NCBI GenBank assembly: GCA_020026275.1
Contig: JAHHQQ010000031.1
Location: forward strand, 1 to 18,367
From: Bacteroidales bacterium
GTDB lineage: Bacteria > Bacteroidota > Bacteroidia > Bacteroidales > UBA932
Reading direction: 5' to 3'
Length of the DNA stretch: 18,367 nucleotides
Shown one piece after another: positions 5,144-12,107 of this stretch (its first letter is position 1; every line of letters begins with the position of its first letter). The notes under the pieces were generated by a model that saw only the letters and a program-made list of their open reading frames with translations, was not told where the DNA came from and did not search any database. The position numbers and the translations under genes were made by a program.

Positions 5144-7174
5144 ATGAAGAAAATCTTCAAATTGACTTTGTTGCCAGTAGTCTGTGCAGCACTGAGCGTA
5201 ATCAGTTGTTCCAAGCAGGAGCAAATGGGGACCAAAACCAGTTATGATTCCTCTGACATTCCTACGGATGGAAAAACTTTGATTCCATTCAACGGTGGCA
5301 TTTACACATTGCATTTCAAATCTGAGAAAATTACCAAATCAACCAATATAGATTGTCAGTATCGTATCAACTACGGCCTCCTGAAAGGAGAGACTGTTGC
5401 AGTGGCGCATGGTGTCAAAGAAGTGGAGATTGTCATTGAACCTAACTATTCGGAAAACAGAAGGGCCATTTCTGTTGAGACAGCCGAAGTTTCTGAAAAT
5501 CCTCAGTGGAAGACTGTAATTCAGGCCACTCAGGCTCCGGCTCTAGAAAAAGCTTGCGGTTTCTACTGGGCCAAGGGCAATGTCGCTATCAAAGGCGGAA
5601 AGTTCGTTTTGGCAAACGATTTGAAAGAGCCTGGGCTTTTCTTCCCGCGAAGCGGCAGCCGTTACGGTGTTCCTGCCGCTGATTCCTATTCGGGGACAGC
5701 TTATAATCCAGGGCCGATGAAAGTGGCTTTGAACCAGCTTTATGCTCAGGAAGCAAACGTCTATACCGATGTGTGTTCTCAAATTGACCCAAGTCTGAGA
5801 ATGCCATCCTACATGGAGCTCTATTGTCTTTATGCTGCAGAGGATTTTTCCAAGACAGAACAGGAGGGGCTGCCAGGTATCGGCTACAAAGACTGTAATT
5901 TTTTCCTTCCTTTCCATGGAGGCATCTCTCTGGAAAACGGCGCTCGTATCGGCAAAGGCGAGTTCGGTGGCTATCTGGGCTTGGGTTCCAACTTTCATGG
6001 CGACGGACTCATCTATTCCACCAATATGGAATACACGATTCTGGACTACAATTTCACACATGCCACCATGGGTTCGATCCGTTGCGTGAAGAATATCAAA
6101 TTGCCGTCCTATATTTCCCACTCTCCTGCACAGGCGGCCGACTGCAAGGCTTTTGACATCACAGTTGAGACCAATCCGGGAGAATTTGAGCAATATGAAA
6201 TTTCTTGGGAATCCCATGATGGAATGGTACTTGCAGAGAACGCTGCTGACAAGGCCGCCAAACAGGTATTTACCATTCCTGCCAATGAGACCCATGAAGC
6301 GAGGACGTGGAAGCTGTTCGTCAACCGGATTTATACCGGCCAATCTTTCGTGCAGCCAGAACTGTCTCAATATGTGAAATATCTTTCCCACACCCCAGAA
6401 AAAGCAGAAGCGGGCGCTTTCCAACTTAGCGTCACTTGCGAAAGCGATCTGCCTTCCTTTACCGTCGCCATCAAAGGCTCCGATGGCTATGAAGCGCAAC
6501 TGAAAGGTTCCAAGGACCAGCTGACCGTGGTTTTCGAAGTTCCTGCCAACACTGGAAAAGAAAGGGATTTCTCTATATTCGTGAACGGGAAGGATATCGA
6601 AAAGACGGTCAGACAGGCTGCCGCGCCAATCTCCAATCCTTTCTCTGTCATTTGGAGTCCAGGTGCATTGACCATCAAGAACGGGAAATATGTATTTGCC
6701 GAGCCAAATGAGAAACCGATGCTTTTCAAATGGAACAGCCGCTATGGAATCGACTATTCTTCAGGAAACGTCTATTCCGGAAAAGCCTATGGACCGGAAG
6801 AGAAGGCCGTTTCTTTTTCCGAGATTCCGACCAATGACGTGGATCCTTGTTCTCTTATCGAGCCTCAAGGCACCTGGAGGATGCCTCACAGCAAAGAATT
6901 GCAAGAATTGATTGCAGACCCATATCCTCAACTCACTCCTGACGAGTCATGGACTTTGACAGACGGGGATCAGACCGTTCGTCTCATAGGAGGTGGCAGC
7001 AGTTCCTCCGGCAAACGCATTTCTGACAAGAACATCATGATCTGGAGCAGTGATCCGGAGACTTCTGGAAAATACCAGTATCTGATGTGGTTCACCCAGA
7101 GCGGCAAGACTCCGAAAATTGCGAAGACAACAGCCAAGACGGCCATGCAGGTTCGCTGTGTCAGAGCCAAATAA
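5144..7174 (+). CDS. Surface-type lipoprotein with Ig-like and duplicated FISUMP-like modules
   Basis: 676 aa. Residues 1-22 are a lipoprotein signal (lipobox VISC, lipidated C22), so the mature protein is membrane-anchored. A BACON-like beta domain follows (about 45-131). Then come two copies of a FISUMP/C-type-lectin-like module: 138-317, with RYG, YSG.AY, RMPSYMEL and MGSIRCVK, and 500-676, with RYG, YSGKAYG, WRMPHSKEL and MQVRCVR. Between them are two related Ig-like repeats, beginning YISHSPAQA (323) and YLSHTPEKA (413). The RMP..EL and RCV signatures are typical of the Fibrobacter succinogenes major paralogous family in Bacteroidota. A role in binding glycan or host surfaces is inference. 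It stands alone, with a terminator shared with the convergent gene. No catalytic motif is seen. Confidence 0.8.
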   Translation: MKKIFKLTLLPVVCAALSVISCSKQEQMGTKTSYDSSDIPTDGKTLIPFNGGIYTLHFKSEKITKSTNIDCQYRINYGLLKGETVAVAHGVKEVEIVIEPNYSENRRAISVETAEVSENPQWKTVIQATQAPALEKACGFYWAKGNVAIKGGKFVLANDLKEPGLFFPRSGSRYGVPAADSYSGTAYNPGPMKVALNQLYAQEANVYTDVCSQIDPSLRMPSYMELYCLYAAEDFSKTEQEGLPGIGYKDCNFFLPFHGGISLENGARIGKGEFGGYLGLGSNFHGDGLIYSTNMEYTILDYNFTHATMGSIRCVKNIKLPSYISHSPAQAADCKAFDITVETNPGEFEQYEISWESHDGMVLAENAADKAAKQVFTIPANETHEARTWKLFVNRIYTGQSFVQPELSQYVKYLSHTPEKAEAGAFQLSVTCESDLPSFTVAIKGSDGYEAQLKGSKDQLTVVFEVPANTGKERDFSIFVNGKDIEKTVRQAAAPISNPFSVIWSPGALTIKNGKYVFAEPNEKPMLFKWNSRYGIDYSSGNVYSGKAYGPEEKAVSFSEIPTNDVDPCSLIEPQGTWRMPHSKELQELIADPYPQLTPDESWTLTDGDQTVRLIGGGSSSSGKRISDKNIMIWSSDPETSGKYQYLMWFTQSGKTPKIAKTTAKTAMQVRCVRAK

Positions 7175-7185
7175 AGACATTTCCA

Positions 7186-7254
7186 GTCAGGAGGCAATGA
7201 AGTTCCTGACATCAGCATAGAAAAGACCGGTCAATGATGATCGGTCTTTTTTTT
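7186..7254. terminator. Bidirectional terminator between convergent genes
   Basis: AAAAGACCG (7221-7229) pairs with CGGTCTTTT (7242-7250), followed by further T on the plus strand and by the complement of the A-run on the minus strand, so it can serve both the lipoprotein gene and the GH89-like gene. A smaller stem, GTCAGGA (7186-7192) with TCCTGAC (7204-7210), precedes it. Confidence 0.8.
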
Positions 7255-9606
7255 CTATTTCTCAATTTGCGAAGCGAGCCGCTTCAGGCATTTCTCGTAG
7301 GACGAATGATTCCGCTTGACGGTGGACAAGGGTTTCATTTCATGGAGTGGACGTTCATAGAAGGCATCGATGATGGGGTTCATGTCCATTTTTCCGGCAG
7401 ATGGCGCCGAACCTTCCTTCAGGCTCCGGCGGACCTCCCGGGTGTAGAGTTCGAGCTGCGGCAGGTAGTAGTAGTCGAAATACTCGCGGATGAAGCTGCG
7501 GCAGTAGTCGTTTTCGGAATTGCCTTTGAGTGCGTTCTCAAAAGCCGGATTAAGCGGACTCCTTACCGCTTCCATCTGCCGGACGGAGGCTTGCAGAGAG
7601 TAGTCGTCGTGCAAGGAAAGCACGTCCCGGAGGGCCTTCATGGCGGCTTTGACCTCCGCTTCCACTTTCCGGACCTCTCCGGCAGTCTGCCTTCCTTCGA
7701 GAAATTCGGATTGGGCGACGGCATAGCGGTACAGTTCTATCGTGGTCAGCCGGGCGATCACGCTTCGGGCGAGGTCGATGGCATCTCGGTCGATAAAGGC
7801 ATTTCCCTCTCCGAAGGGCAGCTGGGAAAGGGTCTCCAGCACAGACGGTATCTGCCGTGCCTCTTCACTCACTTCCTCCAGGGTCTTGCGGAGTCCGGCC
7901 ACGTATTCCGGGGTCAGTTCCCGTTTGGAGAAGGAAGTCAAGTCCTTGAACATCAGGGGCAGACGGTCGGCAAGGAGATAGACCGGCATCGCGGCTTCCC
8001 AGCCTTTCTGCATGAAAGGGGCATAGCGCTCGCCGTATCGGTCGGCGCAGAATTGCGGCAGAATCTGCTGAGGGGTCCGGATATCCGGATTCCACGCATT
8101 GTGGGTGAAGAATTCCAGCATGAGCGGATCACTATGGGATGTTTCCGGCCAAAAAACAAAGCCTTTGCACATCGGATCTTCAGCGGCTGCGGAAATCCGC
8201 TTTTCAATCAAATCATAATTGCCACGCAAATCATTTTCCCATTCATAGGCATGGAAAATGCCAAAGGTGTAGGGAAATTTGTTCACTACTCCCCAGTTCT
8301 CAAAATGAGTATTGGTCTCGTTGCTCGGCAGATCGGAAGTATAGTCCAGGATGATGGTCTTGGTCGGGTCAAGCTGTTGGAGAAGTTTGCCGATTTCTTC
8401 TCCCTTCCAGCCTGGAAGATAGAAATCCCATGAAGCGATCAGCACCGGTGCTGTAGGATAATGTTCCCTCAGTTTGGTGAGAATCCGCCGATAGGCATAG
8501 AGTTTCATCTCCAGGTTGTCGGCACGGTTGTCGAACGTCTCCCTTTCGGCGATGCCGATGGTATGGAACATTTCAGGACGGCCATATTGCTCCACATGGG
8601 TCTGGGTCAGTTTCCAGTAGTTGTCCAGGTTCCTGTCATCCCGGATATCCCAGACCGCATTGGTCGGATTGCCCAGATAAGCACCTCCAGACTGAGGGTT
8701 GAAGGTCGGTTTCACCGCTTCCAGAAAAGCTTTTGGCGTACAGCTGTACCAGTGGGTCATGGTGCCCATGTCTTCCGGATGGATGAGGCCCCTCTGGGCG
8801 GCATAATGGAGCACGTGTTTGCGCAGTTCTCCCCGGTATTGCAGAGGCCAGGCGGTGGTCCGGTCGTAGAAGGAGCGCGGAATGGCTTCTGGAGAAGACT
8901 GGTCCACCGGTGGATAAGGGACCAGGTCGGGAAAGGCTTTCTGGAAGATGTCGTCCATACCGATGCGCAGCATGAAGAGATTGAGCCGTTTCTTCACAAT
9001 CCAGTCGATTTCCTTCTCCCATTCTTCCGGGCCCCAGTGTTCCGCCTGGAAACGGCTCAGACTCCGATGGGCGAAATAACGCAGTCCCCGGTACATGAAA
9101 CGGGGCGACTCGGCAATGGAGACCTGCTCCAGATTGAGGGAATCGGCTTTGGGGACGATGTCTCCATCCCAGAAATACCGGCAGCCCCCTTCCTGTTCAA
9201 AATAATGATAGACGGCATAAAGAGTGGACCTTCCCGTTCCTCCTGCCAGGAACAGGAGTTTCTGGCCGGTGGCTGGGTCCTGGGCTGAAAGCACTTTGTA
9301 ATTGTCCTTGCCGGAGCCCAGGTCAAGGGTCGGGATGACCTTCCGCTCGATGGCATCACGAGTGTACCGATTGACAAAGTCAGGCCCGATGACAATTAGG
9401 TTGGAAGTGGAATCCGGAGATGAGACAATCTCCAGACGGACCTCGGTGATCTCGTGGTAGAACTGCTGGAATTCCGAAGCGGCAATTTCGTAGGCTTCAG
9501 GGCCTTCTGAGGGCTTCAGGATCTTCCATTCGTCCGCTTCGGCACATACGAAATTCCAAAAGAGGAAAGTCAGGGCCAGAACGTGGGAAAACTGATTTTT
9601 CTTCAT
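7255..9606 (-). CDS. Secreted GH89-like glycosidase (alpha-N-acetylglucosaminidase-type)
   Basis: 783 aa with an N-terminal signal sequence (about 1-23, likely cut near VCA-EAD). Residues about 27-165 form a GH67N/GH20b-like alpha-beta domain ending GGTGRSTLYAVYHYFE..GGCRYFWDGD. A TIM barrel follows, starting WEKEIDWIVKKRLNL (196-210), and then an all-helical C-terminal part. This domain order and the barrel landmarks (YGRPEMFHTIGIAERE with E354; WDFYLPGWKG; KGFVFWPETSHSDPLMLE with E488) resemble GH89, where two glutamates act as acid and nucleophile. Similarity looks distant, so the substrate may differ from alpha-GlcNAc. The protein would act in the periplasm on imported or trimmed glycans. 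It stands alone with no SusC/SusD pair in the window. GH115/GH67-type or DUF4838 proteins are the main alternatives. Confidence 0.65.
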   Translation of the reverse strand: MKKNQFSHVLALTFLFWNFVCAEADEWKILKPSEGPEAYEIAASEFQQFYHEITEVRLEIVSSPDSTSNLIVIGPDFVNRYTRDAIERKVIPTLDLGSGKDNYKVLSAQDPATGQKLLFLAGGTGRSTLYAVYHYFEQEGGCRYFWDGDIVPKADSLNLEQVSIAESPRFMYRGLRYFAHRSLSRFQAEHWGPEEWEKEIDWIVKKRLNLFMLRIGMDDIFQKAFPDLVPYPPVDQSSPEAIPRSFYDRTTAWPLQYRGELRKHVLHYAAQRGLIHPEDMGTMTHWYSCTPKAFLEAVKPTFNPQSGGAYLGNPTNAVWDIRDDRNLDNYWKLTQTHVEQYGRPEMFHTIGIAERETFDNRADNLEMKLYAYRRILTKLREHYPTAPVLIASWDFYLPGWKGEEIGKLLQQLDPTKTIILDYTSDLPSNETNTHFENWGVVNKFPYTFGIFHAYEWENDLRGNYDLIEKRISAAAEDPMCKGFVFWPETSHSDPLMLEFFTHNAWNPDIRTPQQILPQFCADRYGERYAPFMQKGWEAAMPVYLLADRLPLMFKDLTSFSKRELTPEYVAGLRKTLEEVSEEARQIPSVLETLSQLPFGEGNAFIDRDAIDLARSVIARLTTIELYRYAVAQSEFLEGRQTAGEVRKVEAEVKAAMKALRDVLSLHDDYSLQASVRQMEAVRSPLNPAFENALKGNSENDYCRSFIREYFDYYYLPQLELYTREVRRSLKEGSAPSAGKMDMNPIIDAFYERPLHEMKPLSTVKRNHSSYEKCLKRLASQIEK

Positions 9607-9633
9607 ATCTTTTGATTATTGGTTTCAGTTGTA

Positions 9634-9641
9634 CAAAAATA
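9634..9641 (-). promoter_or_regulatory. -7 promoter element for the GH89-like gene
   Basis: On the minus strand this reads TATTTTTG, a full match to TAnnTTTG, 27 bp before the start codon. Immediately upstream is a tandem 8-bp direct repeat (9647-9654 and 9657-9664), which fills the space where a -33 TTTG would be expected. Confidence 0.5.
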
Positions 9642-9646
9642 CTAAA

Positions 9647-9664
9647 ATATAACAGCATATAACA
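9647..9664 (-). repeat. Tandem 8-bp direct repeat in the GH89-like promoter
   Basis: ATATAACA occurs twice with a 2-bp spacer (10-bp period, about one helical turn), just upstream of the -7 box. It may be an activator site replacing the missing -33 element. This is inference. Confidence 0.35.
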
Positions 9665-9778
9665 CCTCAACGAATCCATATCTAATTATTTCTTCTATTT
9701 GAACAATTGTTGTTATCTTCCTTATTCCGGATGGCACAATATTGGAAGACATCATCTGTACATAAATCAATGAATGTC

Positions 9779-10555
9779 ATGAAATCAAATATAACGGGGG
9801 GTCTGTCCGCCATTGCGGCAATTCTCTTTTCTTTCCTTTCATCCAATGTCTTGGGACAGGATACGGACTACGGAAAGACAGGATATCATCCGGAGACGCC
9901 GAGACTCGCCTTGACATATGCCTGTCTTGATAAAAATGGAGACATCGAAGGCTTCTACACCATGAAACTTCTCCAGACAGAGAATATCGACGATCAGGAG
10001 ATTTTGCACTATTTCCAGCAGTTTTACAAGCCGGACGGAAAACCGATTCTCAAAAAGACAGGCCTGCCCTTGAGAGTGACCATCTGCCAAGGAAAGCCCA
10101 CTTGGACTCACTTGAAAGGATGGACTCGTGCCATCAAGACCATGAACATGGTCGCGAAAGGAGACATCAATACACTTCCCGACAGCCTGCATATCCAGAC
10201 TTCCATTCCAGAGAGTGAAATCAAAATCCGTCTGGACAATATTGGAGCGTCACTCCATACTTTTGACAGGGAGGTGAAAGACCACCAGAAGATTACTACC
10301 ATGGCAGGAGAATTTGATGCCTACTACATGACAGAAACTCAAGAAATGCACGCCATCATTACCATTGAGGAAAATATTGAAACATGGTATGCCCGCGGCA
10401 TCGGAGCCATCAGGCAACGTATTTTCAACAAGAAGGGGGAACCCATCAGAGGAATGGAACTGGTGGATGTACAAATTGCCGGAGCAGATGAAATTCCAGA
10501 CATTGAACAAATCATTGAACACGTATCCATCCTTTCCAGAACAGACAACAATTAA
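9779..10555 (+). CDS. Exported TapB/DUF3108-like protein, first paralogue
   Basis: 258 aa from the start at 9779 (MKSNITGG); ATG at 9770 is nearly as good, and the frame is open to 9707. I chose 9779 because it leaves a compact signal peptide: short basic head, hydrophobic core, and likely cleavage at VLG-QD (residue 26). The mature part resembles TapB/DUF3108-like periplasmic proteins of Bacteroidota: YACLDKNGDIEGFYT near the start, TTMAGEFDAYYMTET and ETWYARGIGAIRQ near the end. The conserved PAG.F signature is altered here to MAGEF. It is clearly paralogous to the next gene, 12 bp downstream, but carries about 28 extra C-terminal residues. The two probably form one transcript. Molecular function unknown. 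Confidence 0.7.
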   Translation: MKSNITGGLSAIAAILFSFLSSNVLGQDTDYGKTGYHPETPRLALTYACLDKNGDIEGFYTMKLLQTENIDDQEILHYFQQFYKPDGKPILKKTGLPLRVTICQGKPTWTHLKGWTRAIKTMNMVAKGDINTLPDSLHIQTSIPESEIKIRLDNIGASLHTFDREVKDHQKITTMAGEFDAYYMTETQEMHAIITIEENIETWYARGIGAIRQRIFNKKGEPIRGMELVDVQIAGADEIPDIEQIIEHVSILSRTDNN

Positions 10556-10567
10556 ATCAAGACAAAC

Positions 10568-11269
10568 ATGAAACACAATTTTCTGCTGACATTCTTGTCA
10601 GCGTGGTTCCTTCTATTTTCAGGAACTGCTGTCATCCCTGCCAGCGCACAAGAGTATATAAAAGAGAATTACTGCAACCAGACGGTTGGTTTGGAACTCA
10701 GATATTCCAATTTAGACAAAAATGGCAAACTGGAAGGTTATTTCACCCAAAAGATGGCTCTCTGCAAAGGGACACTGCAGAATGGACATTTCTCCTATGA
10801 TCAGTATTTCTATAAAAAAGATGGAAGTCCTCTGTTGAAAGATAATTATGTCCGGATGGATGCAGTCATGACAGACAAAGGTCCTACCGAATCCACCATG
10901 AACGGCATGAGCAAAGTCATGAAGACTCAGAATCTGATGACCAAAGGAGATGTAAGTACCATTCCGCCGGTTCTGAAGACAGGTATGCAGTTACCTGACA
11001 GTGAGGTCAAACTCCATATTGACAGTTTCAACTGTTCGCTCTATACCAGCGACCGGAAAGTGGAAGGCTCCGCCCAATTGACGACCCCTGCCGGTACTTT
11101 TGATTGCTTCATCATCACGGAAACACAAAAAATGAAAACCCTCGGCACCCAGACCGAAAAGTTGAAGACTTGGTATGCCAAAGGTATCGGGGTGGTGCGC
11201 CAGGAATTCCGCAACAAGAAAGGAGAGCCGGTCAGAGCCATGGAACTGGTTTCCCTCTCCGTGAAATGA
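10568..11269 (+). CDS. Exported TapB/DUF3108-like protein, second paralogue
   Basis: 233 aa with a clear signal peptide (about 1-27, likely cut at ASA-QE). The mature domain shares its whole length with the preceding gene: LDKNGKLEGYFTQKM, KGDVSTIP, LPDSEVKLHID, TTPAGTFDCFIITETQ, TWYAKGIGVVRQ and NKKGEPVRAMEL all have counterparts. The PAGTF and WYAKGIG segments are the recognisable part of the TapB/DUF3108-type fold, usually seen in periplasmic or outer-membrane-facing proteins. Here the canonical PAG is kept, unlike in the first copy. It begins 12 bp after the first copy and is followed by a strong terminator, so the two genes look like a two-gene operon made by tandem duplication. No enzymatic motif is seen. 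Confidence 0.72.
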   Translation: MKHNFLLTFLSAWFLLFSGTAVIPASAQEYIKENYCNQTVGLELRYSNLDKNGKLEGYFTQKMALCKGTLQNGHFSYDQYFYKKDGSPLLKDNYVRMDAVMTDKGPTESTMNGMSKVMKTQNLMTKGDVSTIPPVLKTGMQLPDSEVKLHIDSFNCSLYTSDRKVEGSAQLTTPAGTFDCFIITETQKMKTLGTQTEKLKTWYAKGIGVVRQEFRNKKGEPVRAMELVSLSVK

Positions 11270-11298
11270 TTCTACGTCATCAAATATATTTCATCCTT

Positions 11299-11338
11299 GT
11301 TGTCCGCCTTCTGTTATGTGATGCAGAAGGCGGACAAC
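11299..11338 (+). terminator. Strong hairpin ending the TapB-like operon
   Basis: GTTGTCCGCCTTCTG (11299-11313) and its perfect complement at 11324-11338 enclose a 10-nt loop. TTTGTC follows, so the U-tract is short. It starts 30 bp after the stop codon of the second paralogue. Confidence 0.75.
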
Positions 11339-11374
11339 TTTGTCAGCACATTGGAAATTAGCGATTAGTGGGTA

Positions 11375-11412
11375 TTGATTCCTAACAGGAGAATCTACAT
11401 TTTTGTAAAAAT
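11375..11412 (+). promoter_or_regulatory. Candidate promoter with palindrome before the TetR gene
   Basis: TTG (11375-11377) and TACATTTT (from 11396) are 18 bp apart and approximate a Bacteroidota -33/-7 pair. The palindrome ATTTTTGTAAAAAT (11399-11412) overlaps the -7 box and ends 12 bp before the start codon, a position suited to autorepression by the regulator. Confidence 0.4.
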
Positions 11413-11424
11413 CATTACACAGGA

Positions 11425-12036
11425 ATGCAGGTTTCAAAAGATTGCATAAGGAACAGTATTTTGGAGACAGCGCAAAAGCTGTTTCTTCAGAAGGGGTATT
11501 CCAACGTATCCATGCGGGAAATCTCCTTCAAATCAAAAGTTGGTCTGAGCAATATCTACAATTATTTCAAGAACAAGGATGAATTGTTCAGAACCCTCTC
11601 CCTTCCGGCTGCCGAAGCTTTGAATAAAATCCTGGTCCAGCATCATGGTCAGGAAGGAGCAGACATGGCAGATATGAAGTCTGAACAATTTCTCAGAAAG
11701 ACTCTGCAGGAGTATCTGATCATCGTGAAGAAATACAAGAAGGAGATGACCCTTCTCCTGTTTTGTTCACGTGGTTCGTCCATGCAGAATTTCAAGGAAG
11801 AATTCATTTGCAAGGCGACTTCCCTGGTCCGGAATCACCTGTATGCACAGAAAAAAATACATACGGAAATCAATGATAATGTCAGTGATTTCTTCATCAA
11901 TCTACACTCGGTGTGGATGTTCGTCCTGCTGGAAGAATTACTGAAAAACAAAGTGAAAGACAATGAATTGGAAAAAATATTGAATGAGTATATCAGATTT
12001 GAAACCATTGGATGGAGAGAACTTATAGAATTATAA
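11425..12036 (+). CDS. TetR/AcrR-family transcriptional regulator
   Basis: 203 aa. The N-terminal DNA-binding domain (about 8-55) is typical: ILETAQKLFLQKGYSNVSM, then REISFKSKVGLSNIYNYFKN and KDELF, in which the recognition helix is VGLSNIYNYF. The C-terminal helical part (about 70-203) binds an unknown ligand. The gene sits directly before a pair of ABC exporter genes on the same strand, a common regulator-exporter layout. The terminator stem starts inside its last codons, so the regulator and exporters are separate transcripts. A dyad just beyond that terminator is a good candidate for its operator. It probably represses the exporter until the ligand is bound. The start at 11425 is the first in-frame ATG after the promoter palindrome. 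Confidence 0.88.
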   Translation: MQVSKDCIRNSILETAQKLFLQKGYSNVSMREISFKSKVGLSNIYNYFKNKDELFRTLSLPAAEALNKILVQHHGQEGADMADMKSEQFLRKTLQEYLIIVKKYKKEMTLLLFCSRGSSMQNFKEEFICKATSLVRNHLYAQKKIHTEINDNVSDFFINLHSVWMFVLLEELLKNKVKDNELEKILNEYIRFETIGWRELIEL

Positions 12037-12050
12037 GTTCTCTTTTTTTT
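12016..12050 (+). terminator. Intrinsic terminator overlapping the TetR stop codon
   Basis: AGAGAACTTATA (12016-12027) and TATAAGTTCTCT (12032-12043) pair perfectly over 12 bp around GAAT, followed by seven T. The TAA stop (12034-12036) lies inside the right arm. This separates the regulator's transcript from that of the exporters. Confidence 0.9.
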
Positions 12051-12078
12051 GTGAACAAAATGATGAATTGTTCATTTT
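12048..12078 (+). promoter_or_regulatory. Exporter promoter with candidate TetR operator
   Basis: TGAACAA (12052-12058) and TTGTTCA (12068-12074) form a dyad with a 9-bp spacer, 23 bp in all, typical of TetR-family operators. It lies between TTTG (12048-12051, a possible -33 box borrowed from the terminator's T-run) and a weak -7 box TTCATTTT (12071-12078). Repressor bound here would block the promoter. Confidence 0.55.
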
Positions 12079-12107
12079 TTCAGAAAACTTGTAACAACAA
12101 TATAGAT

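Noticed and set aside
5543..6499. 318-aa open frame antisense to the lipoprotein gene
   Set aside because: The plus strand has a signal peptide, lipobox and repeated modules; the antisense frame has no motif.
7234..8433. 399-aa open frame antisense to the GH89-like gene
   Set aside because: It is the complement of a well-supported enzyme; its composition is an artefact of the GC-rich codon pattern of the real gene. The same holds for 8461-9288.
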